From an uncultured Bacteroides sp. (GTDB lineage: Bacteria > Bacteroidota > Bacteroidia > Cytophagales > Cyclobacteriaceae), in assembly GCA_902168185.1 (NCBI GenBank), contig CABHOV010000039.1, positions 1 through 64,000 of the forward strand: a DNA stretch of 64,000 nucleotides. Direction: 5' to 3'. Below, in pieces: positions 55,301-63,818 of the stretch. Made by a program: the position numbers and the translations under genes. Numbering within the stretch: the stretch's first letter is position 1; each line of letters begins with the position of its first letter. The notes beneath the pieces are model-generated. The model was not told the origin of the DNA. It made no database searches and saw only the letters and a program-made list of their open reading frames with translations.

Positions 55301-55542
55301 CTTATTTGAGAATCCGCACAATAACACTGGCCTACAATATACCAACGTCAAGTTTGAAAAGAGTGAAATTCAGTGGCTTACGGGTATATGCACGTGTTCA
55401 GAATGCATATACATTCACGAAATATACCGGATATGACCCAGAAGTTGGACAGGACACTTGGGACGGCCTGGTAAGTGGTTTGGATAATGGACGTTATCCA
55501 TCGCCAAGAGTATATACTTTAGGATTATCGGCTAGTTTCTAG
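52324..55542 (+). CDS. SusC-like TonB-dependent oligosaccharide receptor
   Basis: This full-length 1072-residue SusC has a signal peptide (ATGAYAQ) and a carboxypeptidase-like domain (~27-105, IVTGKVTDVTGEGMPGVNVL). The plug has SEILVIGYGEVKKSDITGSVAS and VLKDASATAIYGNRGSNGVV, and the barrel ends in RVYTLGLSASF. It pairs with the SusD 25 bases downstream. It belongs to a third locus whose other genes (IPT/TIG binding protein, clan GH-A enzyme, GH9, GH2) point to a hemicellulose or beta-glucan ligand rather than pectin. This is an inference from the neighbours. Confidence 0.96.
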   Translation: MTKLYRKLLRVSVILFLLASATGAYAQKQIVTGKVTDVTGEGMPGVNVLIKGSTVGTTSDTNGDFTIEAGAEDVLVMSFIGYKSQEVLVGNRTTFNIPLEEDIETLSEILVIGYGEVKKSDITGSVASVKGETLAKTITSGVDQALIGRVAGVTAVQMSGQPGASVSIRVRGTSSILGNVEPLYVVDGVPLSANNGSVYDYGLGAVGGAGKTTFSPLSTLNPNDIESIEVLKDASATAIYGNRGSNGVVIISTKRGKAGQSSITYDGYYGVQEISKKLDMMNLREYAQFRNDFAAETAGQTPDPLFADPSVLGEGTDWQDAIFRTAAMQNHQLTFSGGTEKLRYAMSGNYFDQDGVAIGSDFKRYSLRLNLDTDITKWLKVGNSLSISRTDERLGQYDRGGIINTALKSTPDIPERNFDGSFSGGKGQGARVSPLAQALDLENYLKRTQILGNLYANIQLLPSLSFRTEFGGNADMANASSWKPTYNYGPNARNTVSSMSRQNNSNYFWQFKNYLTYTKTFIDAHNVSAMIGQEASEWGHQNISGGATSLPTNDITSINLGDPLTQAAGDSKGSGALSSYFGRLNYNYKDKYYATFTYRADGSSNFAEGNKWGYFPSAAVSWRISQEPFMAGVENVVSNVKLRAGWGQTGNSGREGYMYGSRLTTMATNLGLGFRVANHANPNLTWETSEQIDLGLDAGFLGERIQLTVDVYRKTVKDLLLRAPLPAYLGSLGNSAIIIQSPYVNGGEIENKGLEIALKSINTTGELKWETDFNITFNKNKLVSLDVKDAALDGFTGGAGNILISRTTEGQSLGEFYGYKVAGIFKDKEDILNSPMQYSVDKNGAVYFDRNSTVWPGDIKFADIDGNDTIDVRDRTYLGSPQPKFTFGFNNTFRYKGFELDIFLVGTYGNKVYNFNKQGDGSGLADMRSAWNNQLQEVTGRAKLQPVTEAVDEWWNNIDNVQVINPGTDIPRATYQDPNQNSRVSDRYIEDGSYLRIRTITLAYNIPTSSLKRVKFSGLRVYARVQNAYTFTKYTGYDPEVGQDTWDGLVSGLDNGRYPSPRVYTLGLSASF

Positions 55543-55567
55543 TCTTAAAAAAATTAAATAACGTAGT

Positions 55568-57280
55568 ATGAAAAAATATTTCAAATTCTCAAAGGTGATT
55601 GCGCTTGCGGGAGTATTAGCGTTAGGGTGCTCAGACGATTTTTTGAATCGTCCACCAGAAGATTCTTATGTAGTAGATGAATGGTATCAAACAGCTGAAC
55701 AACTTCAGTTAGCAGTAAATCCACTCTATGGTGGTGTTTGGTTTGATTATCAACGTTCATGGCTAAACATCGGAGATGTTATGGCAGGCACCTATCATAA
55801 AGGTGATCAGGATGCATTCTATACATTTAGTATTAATCAGGCGACACAAGGATTAACAGATGCATATGCTTCCTTATGGATGGCCGTAGCATATTCAAAC
55901 AGTGTTGTTGAAAACATCAGGTTAAAAACACCCGCTAGTGTAGATGCCACAGCAAAAAACACAGCCCTGGGTGAAGCGCTGGTTTGGAAATCAATGGCTT
56001 ATTTTTATCTCGTACGTGGTTGGGGTGCAGTGCCTATCATTGAAAGTAACACTGCGTTGATTACATCTGGTGAAGCCAACTCAGTATATAGGAACAAGAC
56101 TGAGGATGTGTATGAGTATATCGTACGCATGCTTACAGAGGCTTCTGAATTGCTGCCTGCTGCTAATGAGTCAGGCCGTATTAATAAATATAGTGCCTAT
56201 GGGTTGCTTGCTAAAGTATATCTAACACGTTCTGGATTTGGACAGTCTGGAAGTCGTAAGCAAGAAGACCTGGATAAAGCTAAAGAGTTCGCAGGAAAAG
56301 TAGTAAATGAAAGCGGAATTATACTGGAACCTGAGTTCTCGAATTTACTGACAATGGATAAAGGAAACCGAAATCCGGAGAATCTTATCTCATGGCACTG
56401 GCGTGCAATTAAAGATGGTTGGGGAACGCAGAATGCAATTCCTGCTGATCTTACTGTAGCACAAGTAACAGGATTTGGAGATGGCTGGGGTACCTGGACA
56501 GGCCCATCTATATACTTGCAACGGTTATTTGGTGAAAACGCAGAACTCACAGGAGCCGCTAACCGTGTGAACGATGATAAAAGAAGAAAAGCCACCATCA
56601 TGATGGATGGCGACTTCTATAACGACCTGAACAGAGATGGTAAATCTTTTGCAGATAACCCTGCTTCTCCTTATGAAGTTAGCAACAAAGGATTAAAGGT
56701 GTTTTGGGATGCCAAAGAAGTTTTCGCATCACCTACAGGTGCGTGGGCAAGAAAGCACGTCGTCGGAAATAAAGGAGACAATGATGCACAGTCGAGTGAA
56801 TTTATTGACTTTATGCGTACCAGTTTATCATCACATATTTTACGTGCTGCAGATGTATACTTAGTATATGCAGAAGCGATCCTTGGAAATGCAGGATCAA
56901 CAGCTGATGGTGAGGCGTTGAAAGCTTACAACGCTGTTCGCGCACGTGCTTTTGGCGATGCACATGTACCTGCTACAAGTATAACGTTCGACGATATCTT
57001 TGATGAGCGTACCCGTGAGCTTGCTTTCGAAGGAGACAAGTGGTTCGACTATGTTCGTTTATACTACTATAAGCCTGAAGAAGCAATTTCAAAACTATCC
57101 AATCAGGAAAGAGGATATTATAGCGGTAATGCCGATAAAGGACCTATAGCCTTGGTGTCGAAGAATTATGCTCCCCAGGACAATGATTTCTTCTTGCCAA
57201 TTCCAGAGGTTGACATTTTGAAAAACCCGAACCTTCTGAAAGATCCGGTTTCATATGATTTTAGCCAGATGGGCGAGTAG
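55568..57280 (+). CDS. SusD/RagB family glycan-binding lipoprotein
   Basis: This 570-residue lipoprotein has lipobox LALGC (Cys21) followed by SDDFLNRPPEDSY, a common SusD N terminus. The middle contains ALGEALVWKSMAYFYLVRGWGAVPI and the C-terminal third FDDIFDERTRELAFEGDKWFDYVRLYYYKPEEA, both typical of the family. It partners the SusC at 52324 and lies 30 bases before the IPT/TIG protein, so the three are almost certainly cotranscribed. Confidence 0.95.
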   Translation: MKKYFKFSKVIALAGVLALGCSDDFLNRPPEDSYVVDEWYQTAEQLQLAVNPLYGGVWFDYQRSWLNIGDVMAGTYHKGDQDAFYTFSINQATQGLTDAYASLWMAVAYSNSVVENIRLKTPASVDATAKNTALGEALVWKSMAYFYLVRGWGAVPIIESNTALITSGEANSVYRNKTEDVYEYIVRMLTEASELLPAANESGRINKYSAYGLLAKVYLTRSGFGQSGSRKQEDLDKAKEFAGKVVNESGIILEPEFSNLLTMDKGNRNPENLISWHWRAIKDGWGTQNAIPADLTVAQVTGFGDGWGTWTGPSIYLQRLFGENAELTGAANRVNDDKRRKATIMMDGDFYNDLNRDGKSFADNPASPYEVSNKGLKVFWDAKEVFASPTGAWARKHVVGNKGDNDAQSSEFIDFMRTSLSSHILRAADVYLVYAEAILGNAGSTADGEALKAYNAVRARAFGDAHVPATSITFDDIFDERTRELAFEGDKWFDYVRLYYYKPEEAISKLSNQERGYYSGNADKGPIALVSKNYAPQDNDFFLPIPEVDILKNPNLLKDPVSYDFSQMGE

Positions 57281-57310
57281 TAATTACTATAGTATATTAA
57301 ATCTGATAAT

Positions 57311-58540
57311 ATGATACGATTGAATAATTATATAAAAATAGTTTGGGTGTTTGCAATTGCCATCACTACGCTCATGTCCTGCAGTGATGATGATGAAGGC
57401 AACCCGGTAATCACAAATGTACGCTTGACAGATCCGCAATCAGCGGGTTTGGCTTTGGAAGCAGCCCCCTTGGGAGCAAGCATTGTAATACAAGGTAGTA
57501 ACTTGGGAAGCGTTCGGAAATTATACCTCAATGACTATGAGGTAGGATTAAACCCGGTATATGTAACAAACACGAATATAGTAGCAACTATACCTGATGA
57601 AGTGCCAACAGTCGCTACAAATCCTGATGTAACAAATATGCTTCGCGTTGTTACAGAAGGTGGTTTTACGCTAACCTTTCCATTTGAAACGCTTCCACCG
57701 CCTGCGGTAATTGAAAGTGTTAGTAATGAAATGGCTAAAGAAGGTGAAGAGATAACATTAAAAGGAAAGTATTTCTTCTTCGTTACAAATGTCATCTTCC
57801 CTGGAGAAGTGGAGGGATCAGGAATTACAACAGCACCAGACGGCTCATGGCTTAAAGTTACTGTGCCTGCAGGTGTTGATGCTGAGGGAGGACATATATT
57901 CGTAGTATCTGAAAGTGGTATATCTTCACAAACAAAGAGAAGCCAGTTTGCAAACACAACAGGTATATTCATGAACTTTGATGATTTGAATCCTTTCGGC
58001 TGGGGAATTCCCAACCCGGATAATATTACGGACGAGACACCAAGTGGTATAATTCAGCCCATCAGTAATAAATTCGGATTGATAAATACCCTGCTTCCTA
58101 AAAGCTACGGATGGTCAAATGGTAAAGTGATTGACATTACCTATTGGAGCACTCAGGCAATGTTTCCTTTCGATGAGTCTAAAGGTTACGGTGCAACCAC
58201 CGTTATTTCAAACATGGATTTGCGTGCAGAGGTTGCAGTCGAAAAACCAGGGAGCATGGCAGGTCTTGAGTTACTAGTATATTACGCACTGGATGGTGCG
58301 GAGTATAGCTATGCTGCTCCGTTGGAAGATTTTATTCTCACCCAGGATGGCAAGTGGTATACGGTTGCCGTTACGTTAAGTGATTTGGCAACATCCGCTG
58401 GTAAAAAACTCTCCACTTATGGCCAAATGACTGGACAAGGGCAGGAAGAGATCAGACTTGTTGTCAATAATTCTTTAGCAGAAGATGTGGATGGTGTTAT
58501 TGCTATAGATAACATTAGAATCGTTAACAATACACGATAA
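57311..58540 (+). CDS. IPT/TIG surface glycan-binding lipoprotein, SGBP-B-like
   Basis: This 409-residue lipoprotein has lipobox TLMSC (Cys24) followed by an acidic SDDDEGNP stretch, which favours export to the surface. Two IPT/TIG-like beta-sandwich domains are visible (about 35-125: APLGASIVIQGSNLGSVRKLYL; about 128-215: AKEGEEITLKGKYFFFVTNV). The C-terminal part (~220-405, FMNFDDLNPFGWGIPN to VDGVIAIDNIRIVNN) resembles the glycan-binding domain of SGBP-B proteins known from xyloglucan and related beta-glucan loci. It probably captures the polymer on the surface before hydrolysis. No enzymatic motif is seen. Confidence 0.84.
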   Translation: MIRLNNYIKIVWVFAIAITTLMSCSDDDEGNPVITNVRLTDPQSAGLALEAAPLGASIVIQGSNLGSVRKLYLNDYEVGLNPVYVTNTNIVATIPDEVPTVATNPDVTNMLRVVTEGGFTLTFPFETLPPPAVIESVSNEMAKEGEEITLKGKYFFFVTNVIFPGEVEGSGITTAPDGSWLKVTVPAGVDAEGGHIFVVSESGISSQTKRSQFANTTGIFMNFDDLNPFGWGIPNPDNITDETPSGIIQPISNKFGLINTLLPKSYGWSNGKVIDITYWSTQAMFPFDESKGYGATTVISNMDLRAEVAVEKPGSMAGLELLVYYALDGAEYSYAAPLEDFILTQDGKWYTVAVTLSDLATSAGKKLSTYGQMTGQGQEEIRLVVNNSLAEDVDGVIAIDNIRIVNNTR

Positions 58541-58630
58541 TTATCATACACCTTATCTGGCTATCAATAAACATTTTGTTTAATGGTAGCCAGATTTTTA
58601 TTTATACTATCTCTACTGATGATTCCATCT

Positions 58631-60553
58631 ATGAAAAAATATTACTTAACCGTAGTTTTACTGATACTTGGTACTGGCTTACAGGCCCAAAATCCACAAG
58701 GATTTTTTCTGGATGATGCAGAACCCAAGTCTATAACTAATCCTTTTTCCTACGAAGATCTTCAGAAACCATCCAAAAGCAGCACAGCCACCGTTACTGT
58801 AGATCATTCCGATATGGTGGCACCAGTATCTAAGTATATATATGGAAATAACGCAAATATATACATGTCACAAATGGTAGATCAGCCTTCATTACTCAAT
58901 CATATAAAAACATTATCTCCCAATCTTCTTCGTTTTCCAGGCGGTAACATCAGCAGCCTCTACTTTTGGAATGCCAAGGATAAAACAGACCTTCCTGCAG
59001 ATGTTCCTGAAGTAATACTGGATGCGAACGGTGTAGGAACTACTTCGGATCCTTATTGGTATGGTGGCAATACTGCTAATTGGACAATGACTCTGGATAA
59101 TTATTATCAAATGTTGAGCATGACTGGCAGTACCGGTATCATTACCGTTAACTATTCATACGCACGCTATAGCAAGGCTGCTAATCCTGTTGCAGCAGCA
59201 GCGCATCTTGCGGCAGAATGGGTTCGTTACGATGATGGTAAAACAAAGTTTTGGGAAATCGGCAATGAAAGCAACGGAGCTTGGCAGGCCGGCTATCGCA
59301 TCAACACCGCTGATAATAAAGACGGACAGCCACAGATTATAACGGGGAGCCTATACGGCGAGCATTTTAAAGTCTTTGCAGATTCTATGCGGGCTGCAGC
59401 TGCCAAAATAGGGGCCACTATATATATAGGAGCACAACTACTTCAGGAAGAGCCAGCCAATTGGGCTACGGCAACCGACAAGGCCTGGAATGCTGGAGTC
59501 TTTCAGAAATCTGTAAACATACCTGATTTTTATATTATCCATAGTTACTATACACCGTATCAGACTAATTCTACAGTAGCAGACATACTAGCTACAGCAT
59601 CCACTGTGACACATGATATGATGCAATATGTAACCAATGCCCAGATTACAGCAGGTGTAACACAGAAACCTGTAGCACTTACCGAGTGGAATATATTTGC
59701 AGAAGGTTCCAAACAACAAGTGTCCTATATAAATGGAATGCATGCTGCCTTGGTATTGGGTGAATTGATAAAGAATAAATATGGGGAAGCCAGTCGATGG
59801 GACTTGGCGAATTCATGGGGAGACGGCAACGATCATGGTATGTTCAGTCAGGGCGATGAACCCGATAATAAAGTAAGATGGAACCCACGTCCAGTTTACT
59901 ACTATATGTATTATTTCCAAAAATACTTTGGAAGTGATATGGTTAGCGCATCCGTATCGGGAAGTAGTGATGTGGTAGCGTATGCCTCCAGGTTTGAATC
60001 GGGGCAATCCGGTATTGTTGTTATTAATAAAGGTACTTCGGAGCAGACAGTCGCTGTTAACCTCCAGAATTTTGGTTATGGTAATCGGTATTATGTATAC
60101 ACTTTAACAGGAGGAACAGACAACGGTGAATTTTCCCGAAAGGTATATGTTAATGGTGCGGGTACAACATTAGCTTCCGGCGGCCCTTCCGATGTCGAAT
60201 CTGTAAAGGCAAAGAGCGCACTCATCGGTGCGGGGGTAAAGATCACAGCACCGGCACGATCCGTTAATTATATACTGGTTGAAGGCGGAGACAACGTGAC
60301 GGCTATTGCATCTGAATCAAGTAGATTTTTGAAAGCATTTCCGAATCCTGCCACAAATTTTTTTACTATAGAATTACCATCTTCTGGTTTTTCAAAGGTT
60401 GAAATAACAAATGTTAATGGCAAAAGTATTCTGACTGACACAATTGATCCATCACAAACTTCATTTCAGATTACCGGAAAATTTTCTCCTGGGCTTTACT
60501 TTGTGCGGCTTATTGGTAAGGATACGTTGCATACCAGAATAGTTCTTAAGTAA
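58631..60553 (+). CDS. Clan GH-A glycoside hydrolase (GH51/GH39-like) with type IX secretion tail
   Basis: This 640-residue secreted hydrolase has a (beta/alpha)8 barrel (~45-420). It contains LLRFPGGNISSLYFWN, like the substrate loop of GH51 enzymes, acid/base Glu213 in WEIGNESNGAW and nucleophile Glu352 in PVALTEWNIF, the normal clan GH-A pair. A beta-sandwich (~430-545) follows and the C-terminal ~75 residues (FPNPATNFFTIELPS to TRIVLK) are a type IX sorting signal. The ATG at 58631 is preferred over 58583 because it gives a clean signal peptide (LQAQ). Family and substrate are uncertain: alpha-L-arabinofuranosidase, endoglucanase or another GH-A activity are possible. Confidence 0.83.
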   Translation: MKKYYLTVVLLILGTGLQAQNPQGFFLDDAEPKSITNPFSYEDLQKPSKSSTATVTVDHSDMVAPVSKYIYGNNANIYMSQMVDQPSLLNHIKTLSPNLLRFPGGNISSLYFWNAKDKTDLPADVPEVILDANGVGTTSDPYWYGGNTANWTMTLDNYYQMLSMTGSTGIITVNYSYARYSKAANPVAAAAHLAAEWVRYDDGKTKFWEIGNESNGAWQAGYRINTADNKDGQPQIITGSLYGEHFKVFADSMRAAAAKIGATIYIGAQLLQEEPANWATATDKAWNAGVFQKSVNIPDFYIIHSYYTPYQTNSTVADILATASTVTHDMMQYVTNAQITAGVTQKPVALTEWNIFAEGSKQQVSYINGMHAALVLGELIKNKYGEASRWDLANSWGDGNDHGMFSQGDEPDNKVRWNPRPVYYYMYYFQKYFGSDMVSASVSGSSDVVAYASRFESGQSGIVVINKGTSEQTVAVNLQNFGYGNRYYVYTLTGGTDNGEFSRKVYVNGAGTTLASGGPSDVESVKAKSALIGAGVKITAPARSVNYILVEGGDNVTAIASESSRFLKAFPNPATNFFTIELPSSGFSKVEITNVNGKSILTDTIDPSQTSFQITGKFSPGLYFVRLIGKDTLHTRIVLK

Positions 60554-60609
60554 TTTGATGATTAAATGCAATCTAGCCTTCTATACATTTGAAAGCTATA
60601 AATTCTCCA

Positions 60610-60990
60610 ATGAAATACATCTCGATTATTATAGTTGTATTTTTAACAAGTTGCCTGGAGAAGGTTCGGATGAAGCCGGTAGACCTAGCAATGTATAAGA
60701 AAGCTGAATTTGATGAAGACGTACCAAATGTGCAGAATTGTAATGGTCATGATAATTACTTAAATGTATACTTAGTTATTGACCTCCACACTGGCGACAG
60801 CTTGTATGTATTTCAACAATGCAGTAAAATACCTATGTTTGCGACAGCCGAGTATAAAAGTAATGATCTGTTGGATATAGAAATTATAAAGAGAGAGCTC
60901 ACTTCCGGGTATATTTATATACCTAGTGCCGTAGAGTTAACGCCTAAGTTTAAATATATTGTTGCAGACCTGAAGCAGTTATCGCTTTAG
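60610..60990 (+). CDS. Small lipoprotein of unknown function
   Basis: This 126-residue protein has a short signal and lipobox LTSC (Cys15), then a mostly beta-strand body (NYLNVYLVIDLHTGDSLYVFQQC, YIYIPSAVELTPKFKYIVADL). Two further cysteines (in NVQNCNGHD and FQQCSK) could form a disulphide. The ATG at 60610 is preferred over the TTG at 60589 because it places the signal at the N terminus. I recognise no family. It sits alone between two carbohydrate enzymes with 57 and 242 bases on its sides. Confidence 0.72.
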   Translation: MKYISIIIVVFLTSCLEKVRMKPVDLAMYKKAEFDEDVPNVQNCNGHDNYLNVYLVIDLHTGDSLYVFQQCSKIPMFATAEYKSNDLLDIEIIKRELTSGYIYIPSAVELTPKFKYIVADLKQLSL

Positions 60991-61232
60991 CGAAGCTCGT
61001 ATTTTTCTTGATATCGCAGATGTAAGAAGCACCAACTAGTAAATTGCTAGTCTAATGTCAAATGGAAATGTGAACAGCAAAGCATGATTGTATAGAGAAC
61101 TACCTGACGAAGCGAACAGCCCCTATGTTTGGATAAATACAGGGATCATACGTAATTATAATTTCAACGGTTTCATTAAATTCAAATGACTGTATTAGTT
61201 TTACAAATTGTCAGATTTATATTCTATTGAAC

Positions 61233-62987
61233 ATGCATAAGAAGCTTTTACTCTTCATCCTTTTAATACTAACTGTTAACTATGGATGTACCCAGAGTAC
61301 AAAAAAAACATCAGCAGAACGCATCCCCCTCAACCAAATTGGATATTACCCGAACGCACCAAAATCGGCAGTGGTAATTGACGATATCGCCACAGAGTTT
61401 TATATAGTAGCGAAGGGTACAGGTAAAGAAGTATACCGCGAAAAATTAAGTGAAGTGCGGAAGTCAATTTTCTCTGATAAGAAAACCAGGATTGCAGATT
61501 TCTCTTCCTTTACTACACCGGGTACCTATGCCGTGGTAGTTCCACAAACAGGTGAATCATATCCGTTTGAAATAAAACAGCATGTACATGATGCTGTTGC
61601 AAAGGCTTCGATCAAAGCATTTTATTTTCAGCGGTTATCCACTGCGCTTCCGGAGCAGTATGCAGGTAAGTGGCACAGGGCGTTTTCGCATCCGGATAAT
61701 AAGGTAATCGTTCATGCATCTGCAGCTTCGGATACACGCCCAACCGGAGCCATCATCTCTTCTCCGAAAGGATGGCTGGATGCAGGTGACTATAATAAAT
61801 ATATAGTGAACAGCGGGATTACAATGGGCACGTTGTTATCTGCCTATGAAGATTTTCCGGTATACTTTGATGCATTGGCATTGTCTATTCCGGAAAGCGG
61901 AAATGATATACCGGACGTACTCGATGAAGTACTTTGGAATCTTCGGTGGATGTTAACCATGCAGGATCCTGGTGATGGTGGGGTATATCATAAACTCACC
62001 AACGAAAAATTCGATGGCATGATCATGCCAGATAAAGCAACCCGCCCCAGGTATGTAGTACAAAAGGGAACGGCTGCTACGCTGGATTTTGCAGCAGTAA
62101 CGGCACAAGCTGCTCGTGTATTCAGGAAATTTGACAAGCAACTTCCTGGACTTTCCGATTCATGTTTGACTGCTGCTGTAAAGGCATGGCAATGGGCGCA
62201 GAAGAATCCAAATATAGTATATGATCAAAACGCCATGAATCGTGCTTTTGATCCCGATGTAACAACCGGTGGATATGGTGATCAGCATTTCTCCGATGAG
62301 TTTGTATGGGCTGCTTCGGAGTTATATACCTCCACGAAGGATGAACAATACTTTTCAAGTATAAATCTTTTGCCTGATGAAGCAGTTCAGCTTCCTTCCT
62401 GGGCACAGGTTCATCTGCTGGGATATTACACACTGATTCGTTTTCAATCTTCGTTGCCTGCAACAACGCAGCAAAAGATCGAAGGGATGAAGAGCTCGAT
62501 AGTGAAATTTGCCGATGCATTGATCAACGGTGTGGATACACGCGCATTCAATTCTGTGATGGGCAAATCTGCTAAAGACTATATATGGGGAAGTTCTTCT
62601 GTGGCGGCCAACCAGGGCATTGAACTGATCCAGGCCTATAAAATTACGAATGATAAGAAGTATCTGGACTATGCTTTAACTAATCTTGATTTTCTCCTTG
62701 GAAAAAATGGAACAGGGTATTCGTTCGTTACCGGGTATGGCGATAAAACACCGATGCATCCACACCACCGTCCTTCTATAGCAGATGGTGTTGTTGACCC
62801 GATCCCGGGCTTGATTGCAGGCGGACCGAATCCGGGTATGCAGGATCATTGTAAATATGCTTCTTCTGTTCCGGATGAAGCTTATACCGATGATGATTGT
62901 TCTTACGCCTCTAATGAAATTGCTATTAATTGGAATGCTCCTTTCTCGTATCTTGTATGTGCGCAAGAGGCGCTACAGGCAAAATAA
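61233..62987 (+). CDS. GH9 family glycoside hydrolase with N-terminal Ig-like domain, lipoprotein
   Basis: This 584-residue enzyme has lipobox VNYGC (Cys19), so it is probably anchored in the outer membrane. The N-terminal Ig-like CelD_N domain (~30-110) starts IPLNQIGYYPNAPKSAVV. The (alpha/alpha)6 GH9 barrel (~115-580) holds the nucleophilic-water Asp pair Asp183 and Asp186 in GWLDAGDYNKYIV, the conserved HPHHRPS loop, and the acid Glu562 in YASNEIAINWNAP. GH9 members cut beta-1,4-glucan, mixed-linkage glucan or glucomannan, and some act as exo-glucosidases. The start ATG at 61233 is preferred over the TTG at 61227. It lies 24 bases before the alpha/beta hydrolase gene. Confidence 0.93.
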   Translation: MHKKLLLFILLILTVNYGCTQSTKKTSAERIPLNQIGYYPNAPKSAVVIDDIATEFYIVAKGTGKEVYREKLSEVRKSIFSDKKTRIADFSSFTTPGTYAVVVPQTGESYPFEIKQHVHDAVAKASIKAFYFQRLSTALPEQYAGKWHRAFSHPDNKVIVHASAASDTRPTGAIISSPKGWLDAGDYNKYIVNSGITMGTLLSAYEDFPVYFDALALSIPESGNDIPDVLDEVLWNLRWMLTMQDPGDGGVYHKLTNEKFDGMIMPDKATRPRYVVQKGTAATLDFAAVTAQAARVFRKFDKQLPGLSDSCLTAAVKAWQWAQKNPNIVYDQNAMNRAFDPDVTTGGYGDQHFSDEFVWAASELYTSTKDEQYFSSINLLPDEAVQLPSWAQVHLLGYYTLIRFQSSLPATTQQKIEGMKSSIVKFADALINGVDTRAFNSVMGKSAKDYIWGSSSVAANQGIELIQAYKITNDKKYLDYALTNLDFLLGKNGTGYSFVTGYGDKTPMHPHHRPSIADGVVDPIPGLIAGGPNPGMQDHCKYASSVPDEAYTDDDCSYASNEIAINWNAPFSYLVCAQEALQAK

Positions 62988-63011
62988 GGATCATCACATT
63001 AATATACTTCT

Positions 63012-63815
63012 ATGAGCAGACTGGTTTTGTGTCTTATACTGTTGATCGCAACATCACAGGTATATGGACAAGCTAAAACTGATTCGGTAAAATTCTTTAC
63101 TTCTTTCGATGGTGTCAAAATTCACTATGAGATTAAAGGCTTTGGCGAACCCGTTGTACTTGTACATGGATTTATTGTCGATGGTGAATCGTGGAAGCGA
63201 ACAGCGCTTTATAATGATTTGCTGGTAGCAGGTTTCAAAGTAATCACACTGGACCAACGCGGAAATGGTTTGTCTGATAAACCGCATACACCTGAAGCGT
63301 ATGAGAAAGATGCAGAAGCAAGAGACATCATGGGTCTTGCTACTAAACTAGGTTTGAAAAAATATAGCGTTGTAGGATATTCACGTGGTTCTATTATAGT
63401 ATCACGATTGTTAGTCTTCGATATTCGCATCGAGCGGGCTGTGCTTGGTGGTATGGGATCAGATTTTACAAATCCTGCATGGTCACGGAGAGAATTGTTT
63501 TACAAAGCATTGATGGGTGAATCCGTTCCGGAATTGGAAGGCATGGTTAAGTATGTAAAGGATTCGGGGTTTGATCAGCGTGCGCTTGCCTATTTGCAAA
63601 AGGCACAACCTTCAACAAGTGTGGAGGAGTTATCGAGGATAAATAAACCGGTACTTGTATTGTGTGGTGATCGCGATGAAGACAACGGATCTTCCGAGAC
63701 ACTTGCTTCGTTCATTCCGAATGCAGTATATAAACGCACTCCGGGCGATCATAACAATACCGCGCGATCGCAAGGTTTCTCAGATCTGGTAGTATCTTTC
63801 CTGAAAAAAAAGTAA
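63012..63815 (+). CDS. Exported alpha/beta-hydrolase
   Basis: This 267-residue hydrolase has a signal peptide ending at SQVYGQ. Motifs are VLVHGFIVDGESWKR (oxyanion), ITLDQRGNGLSDKP, the nucleophile elbow GYSRGS with Ser124, the acid in VLCGDRDEDNGS and the His in PGDHNNTARS. The fold is common to esterases and lipases, and no specific substrate can be named. Because it lies between GH9 and GH2 genes with 24 and 3 bases spacing, it may remove acetyl or other ester groups from the hemicellulose attacked by this locus. Confidence 0.85.
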   Translation: MSRLVLCLILLIATSQVYGQAKTDSVKFFTSFDGVKIHYEIKGFGEPVVLVHGFIVDGESWKRTALYNDLLVAGFKVITLDQRGNGLSDKPHTPEAYEKDAEARDIMGLATKLGLKKYSVVGYSRGSIIVSRLLVFDIRIERAVLGGMGSDFTNPAWSRRELFYKALMGESVPELEGMVKYVKDSGFDQRALAYLQKAQPSTSVEELSRINKPVLVLCGDRDEDNGSSETLASFIPNAVYKRTPGDHNNTARSQGFSDLVVSFLKKK

Positions 63816-63818
63816 AGG

